A DNA stretch of 64,000 nt from Chitinophagaceae bacterium (GCA_947454155.1 CANGIT010000003.1:1-64000); one strand, 5' to 3'. Positions 44,927 through 54,289 are shown, counted from the stretch's first letter. The notes: generated from the letters alone by a model not told the origin. Numbers and translations are program-made.

Positions 44927-46090
44927 CTATTTTTTCAGCAAAGCATAAAACATAGTATCGGCTGCTGTTTCAAAGCCTTTGACGTATTCCATGTGCAAGC
45001 AATGCCAACCGGACATCCGACAAATCGCTTCTACATTTTTTTCATTTTCCAATTCAAATACCGAACAGGTAATGTAAACCAGCAAGCCATCATCCGCTAA
45101 AAATGGCTGTGCGTGCTTTACAATTTCAGCCTGAAGTTGAGCCATTTTTCCAACATCATTTTCATCAAAAGAATACAATTGTTCGGGAGTTCTGGCCCAG
45201 GTTCCACTGCCCGTGCAAGGAACATCGCAAAGTATGATGTCGAATCTTTCAGCGGCATCCAAGGGCACATTTTTGGAGACATCCGCAGTAAATTCCCTAT
45301 GAATGTTGATGCCGGCCTCCCCCATTCTCAGCAAAAGATTCCGTAAGATATTTTCTCGTATATCAGACACCGTTATGCTCAACCTGCCTTTCAATTTATC
45401 AAAAAGCAAGATTGATTTGCCTCCACTGGCAGCACAAACGTCCCAAGACGAAAATCTTTCACGGTCGGGCAATAAGGCAACCGCTTTGTCCAGCACCTGC
45501 TGAGAACTGAGGTCTTGCACTACGGCTTCTTTATTGATTTTCAAATGTTCGTCCAACTTGCTTCCGGATGGCAAACGCAATGAAGAACGACTCAGCGTTT
45601 CAAATGCCAGATTGGCTTGCTGTAATTTAGCCATCGCCTGATCTTCTTTTCCAGGCCGGAGTCTTAAGAACAAATCAGGTTGTACCAACAGAGATTGAAC
45701 AAAAAGCCTTTCATCAATGGCATTGGAAAGCAAAAAGGGAAAAGGAAAATGCAGGTTGTCTTCAAATGAGAGCAAGGCCAGCTTATCTTTTAGCTGCTGT
45801 GCTACAACCGTTTCCCATTCGGGCCTCAGCGCCTTAACGACAGCACTGGCATCATGGCCGCACAACAATGCCGATTGAATCAACTTTTCCTCCAAACTTA
45901 GCTCCTGTTTGAAAAGATGAAAACAGCGATAATAACTATAACAGAGATCCCCGATGATCTTTCTGTCGCGGGAACCGTATTTCTTCTCTTTTGAAAAAAA
46001 CTGTCGGAGGTGCAAATGCAAGGGCTCTCCTTTAGCATAATTGCCAATAATTTTTTGAGCGGTGCCGAGATAAGAGTAAAAGCGACTCAT
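44927..46090 (-). CDS. RsmB-family rRNA cytosine-C5 methyltransferase
   Basis: A 387-residue NOL1/NOP2/Sun family SAM-dependent RNA m5C methyltransferase. SAM loop WDVCAASGGKSILL, catalytic pair Cys in DVPCTGSGTWARTPEQ (motif IV) and Cys in ITCSVFELENEKNVE (motif VI). The N-terminal about 120 residues (RFYSYLGTAQKIIGNY, SRDRKIIGDLCYSYYR) form a helical RNA-binding part shorter than the NusB-like domain of E. coli RsmB. The target base is not certain. The start codon is directly preceded by the U-tract of the odhB terminator. Confidence 0.88.
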   Translation of the reverse strand: MSRFYSYLGTAQKIIGNYAKGEPLHLHLRQFFSKEKKYGSRDRKIIGDLCYSYYRCFHLFKQELSLEEKLIQSALLCGHDASAVVKALRPEWETVVAQQLKDKLALLSFEDNLHFPFPFLLSNAIDERLFVQSLLVQPDLFLRLRPGKEDQAMAKLQQANLAFETLSRSSLRLPSGSKLDEHLKINKEAVVQDLSSQQVLDKAVALLPDRERFSSWDVCAASGGKSILLFDKLKGRLSITVSDIRENILRNLLLRMGEAGINIHREFTADVSKNVPLDAAERFDIILCDVPCTGSGTWARTPEQLYSFDENDVGKMAQLQAEIVKHAQPFLADDGLLVYITCSVFELENEKNVEAICRMSGWHCLHMEYVKGFETAADTMFYALLKK

Positions 46091-46097
46091 GAAAAAA

Positions 46098-46113
46098 TCC
46101 CGCCGAAGCGGGA
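46098..46113 (-). terminator. Intrinsic terminator of odhB, touching the next start codon
   Basis: Stem TCCCGC (46098-46103) / GCGGGA (46108-46113) with a CGAA loop. On the minus strand it is followed by six T (46097-46092), one further base, then the ATG of the RsmB-like gene at 46090. The U-tract therefore is the leader of the downstream gene. Confidence 0.85.
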
Positions 46114-46135
46114 CTCAGTATTAAAAGTTGATGAA

Positions 46136-47341
46136 TTATAATTCCAGTAAGGCATCTATGGGATCCTTTCCAAAAAGCAGCAAAGAAGGATTTTCAAGCA
46201 ATTGCTTTACGGTAACCAGGAAGCCAACCGACTCTCTTCCGTCGATGATACGATGATCGTAACTCAGGGCAAGATACATCATCGGTTTGATGACCACCTG
46301 TCCATTGACAGCCATTGGTCTTTCTACGATATTGTGCATTCCTAAAATAGCGCTTTGCGGAATATTGATGATGGGTGTGCTCATCATAGAACCAAAAATA
46401 CCACCATTGGTAATGGTGAAAGTTCCACCGCTCATCTCTTCGATCGTCAGTTTATTGTTTTTTGCTTTCGTGGCCAGTTCTACTACAGCCGCCTCAATTT
46501 CCGCCATACTCAAGCTTTCCGCATTTCTGATAACAGGAACCACCAATCCTTTTGGCGCACTAACGGCAATGGACACATCGCAATAATCATGGTAGACGAT
46601 ATTATCGCCATCGATATAGGCATTCACTGCAGGAAATTTCTGCAATGCATAAGTGCAGGCTTTGGTGAAGAAGCTCATGAACCCAAGATTCACACCATGG
46701 GCTTCTTTGAATTTGTCCTTGTATTTTTTTCTGATGTCCATCACAGGCCCCATATCCACTTCATTGAAAGTGGTGAGCATGGCGGTGGTATTTTTGGCCT
46801 CAACCAATCTTCTGCTGACTGTTTTACGAAGATTGCTCATTTTTTCAGGGCGTTCGTTTCGCGAGAACATCTCCATTCCTGGTTTTCTGCCGGGATTGTT
46901 CAATGCTTCCAATACATCCTGTTTTACTATTTTTCCGTTAGCGCCTGAGGCTATAATTTTTGTACTGTCTACTTTCTTATCGGCGATGATGGCCGCAGCA
47001 ACAGGAGTTGTCTTCACATCAGATTTAGCCACTGCAGCCGAATCGGCCACCTGAGCCTTGGCAACAGGGGCTTCCTCTTTTTTAGGTGCTTCGGCAGGAC
47101 GGACCGCATCGGTATCAATCGAACAAACCACATCACCAATGGAAAGCGTATCTCCTTCTTTGGCGATATGTTTAACTGCACCTGCCTGTTCGGCATTAAT
47201 TTCAAATGTGGCTTTCTCACTTTCCAGCTCTGCAATCACCTCATCACGATCAGCCCACGCACCATCAGCCTTGATCCATTTTACCAGGGTTACTTCATTG
47301 ATACTTTCACCAACGGTTGGAACTTTGATTTCTATTGCCAT
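46136..47341 (-). CDS. odhB: 2-oxoglutarate dehydrogenase E2 (dihydrolipoyl succinyltransferase)
   Basis: A 401-residue E2 of the 2-oxoglutarate dehydrogenase complex. One lipoyl domain with Lys43 in [11 protein letters not shown], an Ala/Pro/Lys-rich linker about 80-125, a peripheral-subunit-binding segment ([15 protein letters not shown]), and the catalytic acyltransferase domain about 170-401 with [16 protein letters not shown] near the C-terminus. It takes succinyl groups to CoA in the TCA cycle. Its usual neighbour sucA (E1) is absent: upstream is the terminator of rpoD. Confidence 0.94.
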   Translation of the reverse strand: MAIEIKVPTVGESINEVTLVKWIKADGAWADRDEVIAELESEKATFEINAEQAGAVKHIAKEGDTLSIGDVVCSIDTDAVRPAEAPKKEEAPVAKAQVADSAAVAKSDVKTTPVAAAIIADKKVDSTKIIASGANGKIVKQDVLEALNNPGRKPGMEMFSRNERPEKMSNLRKTVSRRLVEAKNTTAMLTTFNEVDMGPVMDIRKKYKDKFKEAHGVNLGFMSFFTKACTYALQKFPAVNAYIDGDNIVYHDYCDVSIAVSAPKGLVVPVIRNAESLSMAEIEAAVVELATKAKNNKLTIEEMSGGTFTITNGGIFGSMMSTPIINIPQSAILGMHNIVERPMAVNGQVVIKPMMYLALSYDHRIIDGRESVGFLVTVKQLLENPSLLLFGKDPIDALLEL

Positions 47342-47441
47342 TTACAAATAATTATGTCGGCGAATTTCGTTCAAAAACAGGATTTAAAAAATTTTTATTG
47401 GTCATCGCCATTAAAATAAGACCTTTTAAGGCATAAAAAAA

Positions 47442-47463
47442 CTGTCCGAATTCAATCGGACAG
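47442..47463 (-). terminator. Intrinsic terminator downstream of rpoD
   Basis: Stem CTGTCCGA (47442-47449) / TCGGACAG (47456-47463), 6-base loop, with an A-run at 47435-47441 giving a U-tract on the minus strand. Confidence 0.87.
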
Positions 47464-47488
47464 CTACGCAAACGTTATCGAAAAAACA

Positions 47489-48358
47489 TCAGGCGCCAAG
47501 GAAACCCTTCAGCAAATGACTTTGTGAAGTTTCTCTGAGTTTGTCCAATGCTTTATCTTTTATCTGGCGCACCCTTTCACGGGTGAGGTTATATCTTTCT
47601 CCAATATCTTCGAGGCTAAGCGGATGATCGATTCCTAACCCGAAGAAATATACGATGACCTCTTTTTGTCGGGGTGTCAATGTTTTCAAAGAACGCTCGA
47701 GTTCGGTATTGAAAGAGTCTTCAACAACCAAGGTTCTGTCGGCCATAGTGGCATTTTTATTTTCCAGCAGATCCATGAAAGAGCCATCTTCTCCGTCCAT
47801 GATAGGCTGGTCCATACTTACATGTTTTGCAGCGATACCCAAAGTAGCAGCCACTTCATCTGCATCTATATCCAGCATGGTAGCAATTTCTTCGGGAGTT
47901 GGCTCACGCTCATACTCCTGTTCCAGCTGAGAAAAAGCTTTGTTGATGCGGCTCGACAAACCTACCTTATTCAGCGGCAAACGTACGATTCGCGCCTGTT
48001 CGGCCAAAGCCTGCATGATGGATTGACGAATCCACCAAACCGCATAAGAGATGAATTTAAATCCGCGGGTCTCATCAAATTTCTGAGCCGCCTTGATCAG
48101 CCCGAGATTCCCTTCATTGATTAAATCGGACAAAGTCAGTCCCTGATTTTGATATTGTTTGGCCACAGACACTACAAATCTCAGATTAGCCTTGGTAAGC
48201 CTGTCCAACGCCTGTTGGTCGCCTTTTTTTATTTTCTCGGCCAGCAACACCTCTTCTTCAGGTCCAATAAGTTCTACCTTACCAATTTCCTGTAAATATT
48301 TTTCCAGGCTTTCACTTTCACGATTGGTAATGGATTTTGAAATCTTAAGCTGTCTCAT
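47489..48358 (-). CDS. rpoD: Primary RNA polymerase sigma factor (RpoD/SigA)
   Basis: A 289-residue group 1 sigma factor of the compact Bacteroidetes type that lacks region 1.1. The start [20 protein letters not shown] is the family signature (an in-frame ATG two codons earlier at 48364 also exists). Regions: 1.2 ([20 protein letters not shown]), 2.1-2.4 ([34 protein letters not shown]), 3, and 4.2 ([20 protein letters not shown]). It recognises the TAnnTTTG promoters seen across the window. Confidence 0.96.
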   Translation of the reverse strand: MRQLKISKSITNRESESLEKYLQEIGKVELIGPEEEVLLAEKIKKGDQQALDRLTKANLRFVVSVAKQYQNQGLTLSDLINEGNLGLIKAAQKFDETRGFKFISYAVWWIRQSIMQALAEQARIVRLPLNKVGLSSRINKAFSQLEQEYEREPTPEEIATMLDIDADEVAATLGIAAKHVSMDQPIMDGEDGSFMDLLENKNATMADRTLVVEDSFNTELERSLKTLTPRQKEVIVYFFGLGIDHPLSLEDIGERYNLTRERVRQIKDKALDKLRETSQSHLLKGFLGA

Positions 48359-48578
48359 GCTCATAATCGGGTGGATTTTAAGGTAATTGTTGAAAATTGA
48401 AAATGGTGGAACCCACTATTCTCAGCTTAAACGTATAAACCACTAATTATTGTATAACCCGGTATGTTTATTATTCCACTTTTCTAAGAAAAGACGGAGA
48501 ATTCATATCAGGAATGAAAAAAAAATGGCCTGATATAAAAAAAATGCCTTAATAAGCTTGTGACGTTGATTTATTTTC

Positions 48579-48586
48579 TATAATTG
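48579..48586 (+). promoter_or_regulatory. Probable promoter (TATAATTG, with upstream TTG)
   Basis: TATAATTG is one mismatch from TAnnTTTG; a TTG at 48558-48560 lies 18 bases upstream, close to the expected -33 spacing. It is 31 bases before the START-like gene. Confidence 0.45.
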
Positions 48587-48617
48587 CACACAAGGAATTA
48601 ATCTTTCCTTTTCTATA

Positions 48618-48998
48618 ATGAGCAAAAAATCACTTTATACTTTAGAATATCCTATCAGATGTTCTCCCAGCATACTTTATGAATTTTTAAGCAGTCCAGC
48701 CGCAATGCAGGAATGGTTTGCTGATAAAGTGGATGAGCGAGACGGCGTTTACAGTTTCAGTTGGAATGGCACAGAAGAGAAAGCCGTTTTGGTTGACAAA
48801 GAACTGGATAAATTCATTCGTTTCCGCTGGAATCACATGGCCAAAGACGAATATTTTGAGTTTGCCATTGAACGTTCGGAAGTCACCAATCAAACCATTC
48901 TGATCATCAAGGATTTTGCCGATAAAAAAGACATCAAAGATCAAAGTCAGTTGTGGGAATATCAGGTAAAAGACCTTTTCCACCGTTTAGGCAGCTGA
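48618..48998 (+). CDS. START-like (SRPBCC/AHSA1-type) domain protein
   Basis: A 126-residue single-domain protein. N-terminal LYTLEYPIRCSPSILYEFLS, SPAAMQEWFADKV, and a FRWNHMAKDEYFEFAIER strand followed by a long C-terminal helix match the small START-like family conserved across Bacteroidetes, a helix-grip fold with a hydrophobic cavity. No signal peptide. Ligand and role unknown. Monocistronic. Confidence 0.88.
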   Translation: MSKKSLYTLEYPIRCSPSILYEFLSSPAAMQEWFADKVDERDGVYSFSWNGTEEKAVLVDKELDKFIRFRWNHMAKDEYFEFAIERSEVTNQTILIIKDFADKKDIKDQSQLWEYQVKDLFHRLGS

Positions 48999-49105
48999 TC
49001 AATGAATGCTGCTATCAGACACCCACTACTACCAATTCGCGTTTTGACGAATTTCAATCATGTTCCTTCTTTAATTTTTTGAAGTGATAGCTACTTCAAA
49101 TGAGT

Positions 49106-49113
49106 TATTTTTG
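49106..49113 (+). promoter_or_regulatory. -7 promoter element (TATTTTTG) for the LptF/LptG gene
   Basis: Exact TAnnTTTG match 54 bases before the chosen start at 49168. An ATG at 49124 opens a 15-codon frame ending in TGA at 49169-49171, overlapping the permease start by ATGA-like spacing; this could be a leader peptide or chance. Confidence 0.55.
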
Positions 49114-49167
49114 TGCGAAGGTCATGGCGTCAACTGAAGACCCATGTTTGCTTCCTTTCAGCTTTGT

Positions 49168-50586
49168 ATGATCAAAAAACTGGATAAACTTATTTTAAAA
49201 GCCTTTTTCGGGCCTTTCATTGTCACTTTCTTCATTGCATTTTTTGTGTTGATGATGCAAAGCCTTTGGAAGTATATTGATGACCTGGTAGGAAAAGGAC
49301 TGGACTTCATCACTATTTGTCAGTTTTTATGGTATGCGAGCGCATCGTTGCTGATGCTGGCTATGCCCATTGCGATTCTTATTTCATCCATCATGACCTT
49401 TGGCAATCTGGGCGAAAGCTTTGAATTGGTAGCCATCAAATCTTCCGGCATCTCACTGTTACGATTCATGCGACCACTCATGTGGGTTTCACTTTTGCTT
49501 TGTGGCATCACTTTTCTTTTTGCCAATTATGTGATCCCCTATGCCAATTTGAAATTCATCACCCTTTACAGCGACATCTATGTCAAGAAGCCTGCCTTCG
49601 ACCTGAAAGAAGGCGTATTCTTCACTCATATCCCCAATTATGCCATCAAGGTGGGTAAAAAAGACAGCGATGGAAAAACCATCCATCACGTGATCATCTT
49701 TGAACAAAACAATGCCTTGCAAGATAATTGTATCGTGGCCGAAAAAGGCGTCATGAAAATTACAGACAACGACAGCTATCTGGAATTTGACCTGGTGAAT
49801 GGATATCGTTATCAGGAAAGAGGAAACATCAATGATGCGAATTCCGAATTCATCAAACTTCATTTCAAAGAATTCAAAAAACTATTCGATCTCAGCATTC
49901 TCAAAAAGCAACAAACCAACGACAGTATTTTCAGCAAAAATTTCAGAATGCTCAGTGCCCGGCAGTTGCAAAAAAATATTGATTCACTCAACAAGACGAA
50001 ACAAAATTTCGAAGCCGGCATTACAAAGCAATTGAACACTTACCTGCGATACAGTGCAAAAGCAGAAAGGGAAATGGCGCATCATAAAATCATCGCAGAT
50101 GTACCCTACACCCATTTATTTCCAGACTCTTTGCAGTTACAGCTCAATCAGTATGCCTTGAATAAAGCCCTCGAGTTAAAAACCCTGATGAATCAAAACA
50201 AGGTGGAAGGTGAAGCCAGAAGAAAAGACATCATCATGCACCAGATAGAATGGCATCGGAAATTCTCCATCTCATTCGCCTGTCTGATTCTTTTTTTCAT
50301 CGGCGCTCCCTTAGGTGCCATCATACGCAAAGGCGGCTTGGGGATGCCTTTGGTGATGGCCATTGTATTCTTCCTGATTTTCCATTTATTGAATATGTTT
50401 GGAGAGAAGTTCGTAAAGGAAGAATTGGTAAGTCCGGCTTTTGGCATGTGGCAGGCCATCATTTGCCTGGCGCCAGTAGGAGCATTTCTAACCTACAAAG
50501 CCATGCACGATTCGCAGCTGTTCAACAAAGAATTCTATTCAAAACTGATAAAAAAATCAAAATCACTTTTCGCCAGATCCATTTGA
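49168..50586 (+). CDS. LptF/LptG family lipopolysaccharide export permease
   Basis: A 472-residue YjgP/YjgQ-family permease. Start MIKKLDKLILKAFFGPFIVTF; three N-terminal TMs (about 15-120), a large periplasmic domain with a coiled-coil-like insert (about 230-340), and three C-terminal TMs (IGAPLGAIIRKGGLGMPL, VFFLIFHLLNMFGEKF). The family motif ANYVIPYANLK is present at the third TM end. With LptB it pulls LPS from the inner membrane; Bacteroidetes often encode the two permeases apart. Whether this is LptF or LptG cannot be told here. An ATG eight codons earlier is also in frame. Confidence 0.9.
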   Translation: MIKKLDKLILKAFFGPFIVTFFIAFFVLMMQSLWKYIDDLVGKGLDFITICQFLWYASASLLMLAMPIAILISSIMTFGNLGESFELVAIKSSGISLLRFMRPLMWVSLLLCGITFLFANYVIPYANLKFITLYSDIYVKKPAFDLKEGVFFTHIPNYAIKVGKKDSDGKTIHHVIIFEQNNALQDNCIVAEKGVMKITDNDSYLEFDLVNGYRYQERGNINDANSEFIKLHFKEFKKLFDLSILKKQQTNDSIFSKNFRMLSARQLQKNIDSLNKTKQNFEAGITKQLNTYLRYSAKAEREMAHHKIIADVPYTHLFPDSLQLQLNQYALNKALELKTLMNQNKVEGEARRKDIIMHQIEWHRKFSISFACLILFFIGAPLGAIIRKGGLGMPLVMAIVFFLIFHLLNMFGEKFVKEELVSPAFGMWQAIICLAPVGAFLTYKAMHDSQLFNKEFYSKLIKKSKSLFARSI

Positions 50587-50641
50587 AATAAATATGTATC
50601 AAAGTCATTTGCATTTTTGGCTTTCCATCAAAAATTCAATC

Positions 50642-51400
50642 ATGAAAAAAGAAAACAGACGATCGTTTTTAGGAACATCATTAAAAGGATCACTATCCTT
50701 GGCTATCGGATTAGCCGGCATCAGCGATTGGGCCCATGCTGAAAACACAGAACAAGAACATACAAATCATGAAGGAATCGGCATTTTCGATCAACAGCCT
50801 CTACCCTATGGCTATACTGACCTGGAAGACATCATCGATGCGATGACCATGGAAATACATTACACCAAACACGCGGCCGCCTACTCAAAAAATGCAAAGG
50901 AAGCTGCTTTGGCCGAAAATGTAAATCCCCAGGAATCCCTGGAAACACTGCTGGGCAAAATCTCACATTACTCCACCAAATTGCGCAACAATGCCGGAGG
51001 CCACTACAACCACGAAATGTTCTGGCAATGCATGCGGCCAAAGCGAATTGACAATTTACCCACTGGAAACTTACTGCAAGCCATTGAAAAAGACTTTGGA
51101 AGTTTTGCAGATTTCAAAACGAAATTTACTGATGCAGCCAAAACAAGATTCGGCAGTGGTTGGGCCTGGTTGTATAAAGATGATAATGGAAATCTGAAAA
51201 CTGGCAGTACCGCCAACCAAGACAATCCTTTGATGGACCTCTCCACTCAAGAGCTTAAAGGCAAACCACTATTATGCTTAGATGTTTGGGAACATGCCTA
51301 TTACCTCAAATATCAAAACCGCCGTGCAGATTACATTCAAAATTGGTGGAACCTGGTCAACTGGGAATATGTGCAGCGGAGATGGGAAAGCAATAGGTAG
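50642..51400 (+). CDS. Exported Fe/Mn superoxide dismutase with twin-arginine signal
   Basis: A 252-residue SodA/SodB-type superoxide dismutase. Metal ligands H73 (MEIHYTKHAAAY), H124 (GGHYNHEMFW), D214 and H218 (CLDVWEHAYYLKYQN) are all present. Unlike the usual about 200-residue cytoplasmic enzyme it has an about 45-residue extension beginning KKENRRSFLGTS, a twin-arginine motif, then a hydrophobic stretch and an AHA cleavage-like site, so it should be folded with metal in the cytoplasm and exported by Tat. An upstream ATG (50594) would add 16 residues but would bury the signal. Fe or Mn preference cannot be judged. Confidence 0.92.
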   Translation: MKKENRRSFLGTSLKGSLSLAIGLAGISDWAHAENTEQEHTNHEGIGIFDQQPLPYGYTDLEDIIDAMTMEIHYTKHAAAYSKNAKEAALAENVNPQESLETLLGKISHYSTKLRNNAGGHYNHEMFWQCMRPKRIDNLPTGNLLQAIEKDFGSFADFKTKFTDAAKTRFGSGWAWLYKDDNGNLKTGSTANQDNPLMDLSTQELKGKPLLCLDVWEHAYYLKYQNRRADYIQNWWNLVNWEYVQRRWESNR

Positions 51401-51528
51401 AATGTGGAATCTGAAATATTGATTGTGAAATACTAAATATAGAAATACCTTCGAAAAGCGATGTAGGAGAGAATAATTAGGAATAAAACCCTAACGAGCG
51501 AACAATCAAACAATAAACAATAAACTAT

Positions 51529-52893
51529 ATGCAAACCTGGAAAGATTATCAGGATCAACACAAAGACCGTTTCCTGAACGAATTGCTTGAACTTTTAAGA
51601 ATACCGAGTATCAGCGCCAAGTCAGAACATAAAGGCGATATGATTCGCTGTGCGGAGGCCATCCAGCAACGCTTGCGTGAAGCAGGTGCCGATACTGTTG
51701 AGATTTATCCTACAGAAGGACATCCAGTAGTATTCGCCCAAAAAATGATAGACCCTGCCAAACCAACCATTTTGGTATATGGTCATTATGACGTACAGCC
51801 TGCCGAACCATTAGACCTCTGGCATCACGGACCTTTCGACCCGACAATTGTTGATGGTAAAATTTTTGCAAGAGGCAGTTGCGACGACAAAGGGCAGGTG
51901 TACATGCATGTGAAAGCGTTTGAAACAATGGTACAAACGGGAACGCTTACCTGTAATGTAAAATTCTGCATCGAAGGTGAAGAAGAAGTCGGCTCTCCCA
52001 ATTTGGGTAAGTTTGTGGCCTCACACAAAGAACTGCTGAAAGCGGACTGCGTTTTGATCAGCGACAGTGCCATGATCAGTCTTGACACACCCAGTATCGA
52101 CATCGGTGTGCGCGGATTGAGCTATATTGAAGTAGAAGTGACGGGCCCGAACCGCGACCTTCACAGTGGTGTTTATGGTGGAGCTGTAGCCAACCCGATA
52201 ACCATGCTTTCCAAAATGATCGCGTCATTGCACGACGAAAACAACCATATCACTGTTCCGGGATTTTATGATGATGTGCTGGAAGCCACAGAGGCAGAAA
52301 GAGAATTGATGGCAAAAGCACCATTCAATGCCGAAGAGTACGCCAACGATCTGGGGGTAAAATCACTTTGGGGAGAAAAAGGATTCAGCACCAATGAAAG
52401 AACGGGCATCAGACCTACCATGGAAGTCAATGGCATCTGGGGTGGATATACCGGCGAAGGCGCCAAAACTGTATTGCCTTCAAAAGCATTCGCAAAAATC
52501 TCAGCCCGATTGGTTCCCAATCAGGAATCACATAAGATCACTGAATTGTTGAAAGACCATTTAATGAACATAGCTCCTGCCGGCGTTGAAGTAAAAGTTT
52601 CATTCCATCATGGAGGTGAGCCTTATATCACACCTATAGACAGTAAGGCTTATCAGGCTGCTGCCAAAGCCATGGAAACCACATTTGGCAAGGCTCCTAT
52701 TCCAGTTCGCGGAGGTGGCAGTATTCCTATTTGCGCTTTGTTTGAAAAAGAACTGGGCATCAAGATAGTCTTCATGGGCTTTGGACTCGACAGTGATAAT
52801 CTGCATAGTCCCAATGAAAAATTCGACATCGCCAATTATTACAAAGGGATTGAGACCATACCTTACTTCCATAAATATTTTGCTGAAATGTAA
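51529..52893 (+). CDS. M20-family dipeptidase
   Basis: A 454-residue dinuclear zinc peptidase of the M20 (PepV/CNDP-like) family. Metal-site motifs: VYGHYDVQPAEPLDLW, ARGSCDDKGQVYMH, the catalytic Glu in CIEGEEEVGSPN, and DLHSGVYGG at the lid domain; a C-terminal His occurs in DNLHSPNEKFD. No signal peptide, so likely cytoplasmic cleavage of dipeptides with broad or beta-alanyl-histidine-type specificity. A strong terminator follows. The 128 bases upstream are A-rich with no clear signal. Confidence 0.93.
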   Translation: MQTWKDYQDQHKDRFLNELLELLRIPSISAKSEHKGDMIRCAEAIQQRLREAGADTVEIYPTEGHPVVFAQKMIDPAKPTILVYGHYDVQPAEPLDLWHHGPFDPTIVDGKIFARGSCDDKGQVYMHVKAFETMVQTGTLTCNVKFCIEGEEEVGSPNLGKFVASHKELLKADCVLISDSAMISLDTPSIDIGVRGLSYIEVEVTGPNRDLHSGVYGGAVANPITMLSKMIASLHDENNHITVPGFYDDVLEATEAERELMAKAPFNAEEYANDLGVKSLWGEKGFSTNERTGIRPTMEVNGIWGGYTGEGAKTVLPSKAFAKISARLVPNQESHKITELLKDHLMNIAPAGVEVKVSFHHGGEPYITPIDSKAYQAAAKAMETTFGKAPIPVRGGGSIPICALFEKELGIKIVFMGFGLDSDNLHSPNEKFDIANYYKGIETIPYFHKYFAEM

Positions 52894-52915
52894 GCATGAC
52901 CAAAACATTGACGCT

Positions 52916-52937
52916 AATACGCCCTTCTGGGCGTATT
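52916..52937 (+). terminator. Intrinsic terminator after the dipeptidase gene
   Basis: Stem AATACGCCC (52916-52924) / GGGCGTATT (52929-52937) with a TTCT loop and a T-run to 52942. Confidence 0.92.
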
Positions 52938-52977
52938 TTTTTGGACCACACGTAATCAACATTAGCTCTTAAGGCAT

Positions 52978-52985
52978 TATATTTG
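52978..52985 (+). promoter_or_regulatory. -7 promoter element (TATATTTG)
   Basis: Exact TAnnTTTG match, the same octamer as at 6033. It is 123 bases before the ATG at 53109, implying a leader of over 100 bases, or a start at the in-frame ATG 53073. Confidence 0.5.
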
Positions 52986-53108
52986 TCAACTTCTGTTTCG
53001 ATCTACTCCCTTTTAGAAAATAACGCACAATTTTACAAAAGTACTTTAGCAATTCTCCACTCAAGAATTGCCATGATTTTGTTTTTATCCTGCATACAAA
53101 TACAACAT

Positions 53109-54263
53109 ATGAATAAAAAAATCTACTACATTCTAGCCTTAGCTACAGTCATCGGTGTGGCCTCTTTGAGTTTTGAAACCAGTCTTTACAAAACTTGTAA
53201 AACACTGACCTTAGCCTATCCGGGCGGTGGCGCATCGGGCTATGGCGCAGGATTATCAGGTGCTTCATGGGACAACAGCGGCAGAACATGCAACTCTTGC
53301 CACTCAGGAGGAAGTTATAATCCTACCACCACACTGACTTTATTGAGCGGAACCACACCTGTTACCCAATACACGCCAGGTGCTTCCTACTCACTCCAAA
53401 TGAAAATCACATCCGTTTCCGGAGCGCCTAAGTATGCCTTCTGCATGATGTGTGCTAAAACCACCTTGCATACCAACATCAATACTTGGGGAACCTGCCC
53501 CAGCGGAAGCGCCAATCATACAGTTTCTTCCAGAAATTACATTGAGCAAACTTCTGCCAGAACCGCAACTGGAACCAGCCCTACTTCTTACTACACTTAC
53601 ACTATTCCATGGACAGGTCCTGCAGCAGGATCTGGTAGCGTAACATTCTTTGCTGAAGGCATGGCAGTAAACGGAACTGGTGGTACAGGTGGCGATAGCC
53701 CTACGCCTGGCGTAAGTCTTAATGTAACGGAGAATACTACTTTACCTGTAACATTCGTGTCGGTTAATGCCGTAAAATCAAGCAAAGGAGTAAACATCAG
53801 CTGGACAATTGAAAATGAAATCAACACCAAAGATTATTCCGTTGAAACAAGCACAGATGGCACTAATTTCACTGCTATCGGTAAAGTGGCTTCATCCAAC
53901 GCAACCGCCAGAAAAACATACACTTTCATTCAATTCAATCCTCAAGCAGGCAAAAACCTGTATCGTATCGTGAGTACGGATATCAATGCCGCTAAAAACT
54001 ACAGTTCAGTAGCAGAAGTCAATTATCCAGCCATTGCCGATTTGATGATCAGTCCTAATCCAGTAAGAAGCACTTTGAATCTGATTGGTCAAAATACCAA
54101 TGGCAAGAACTTTATTATCTCCGACATCAATGGAAAGAGAATGAAAACAGGCATTTTGAACGGCAATACAATCAATGTTGCTGAGTTGACAGCCGGCACT
54201 TATATCCTTACTGTTTACAACAAAGAAGTAAAACTGAAAACGATCAAGTTTATCAAGCTCTGA
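53109..54263 (+). CDS. T9SS-sorted secreted protein with a CxxCH motif (choice-of-anchor V-like)
   Basis: A 384-residue exported protein: hydrophobic N-terminal signal (KIYYILALATVIGVASLSF), then a GLSGASWDNSGRTCNSCHSG segment with Cys61-x2-Cys64-His65, a c-type heme attachment motif, leading into a beta domain that resembles Reeler/choice-of-anchor V proteins of Bacteroidetes. A fibronectin-like part follows (about 245-310) and a type A T9SS sorting domain ends the protein (LMISPNPVRSTLNLIG, TAGTYILTVYN, IKFIKL). The frame is open upstream to 52983; the ATG at 53109 gives the cleanest signal peptide. Whether heme is bound is unproven. Confidence 0.85.
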   Translation: MNKKIYYILALATVIGVASLSFETSLYKTCKTLTLAYPGGGASGYGAGLSGASWDNSGRTCNSCHSGGSYNPTTTLTLLSGTTPVTQYTPGASYSLQMKITSVSGAPKYAFCMMCAKTTLHTNINTWGTCPSGSANHTVSSRNYIEQTSARTATGTSPTSYYTYTIPWTGPAAGSGSVTFFAEGMAVNGTGGTGGDSPTPGVSLNVTENTTLPVTFVSVNAVKSSKGVNISWTIENEINTKDYSVETSTDGTNFTAIGKVASSNATARKTYTFIQFNPQAGKNLYRIVSTDINAAKNYSSVAEVNYPAIADLMISPNPVRSTLNLIGQNTNGKNFIISDINGKRMKTGILNGNTINVAELTAGTYILTVYNKEVKLKTIKFIKL

Positions 54264-54289
54264 TAATTTTCTTAATGGAAATTGATAAT

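Noticed and set aside
51401-51528. Promoter or small gene in the gap before the dipeptidase
   Set aside because: The stretch is A-rich with short CAATAAACAATAAAC-like redundancy and no TAnnTTTG match or credible reading frame.
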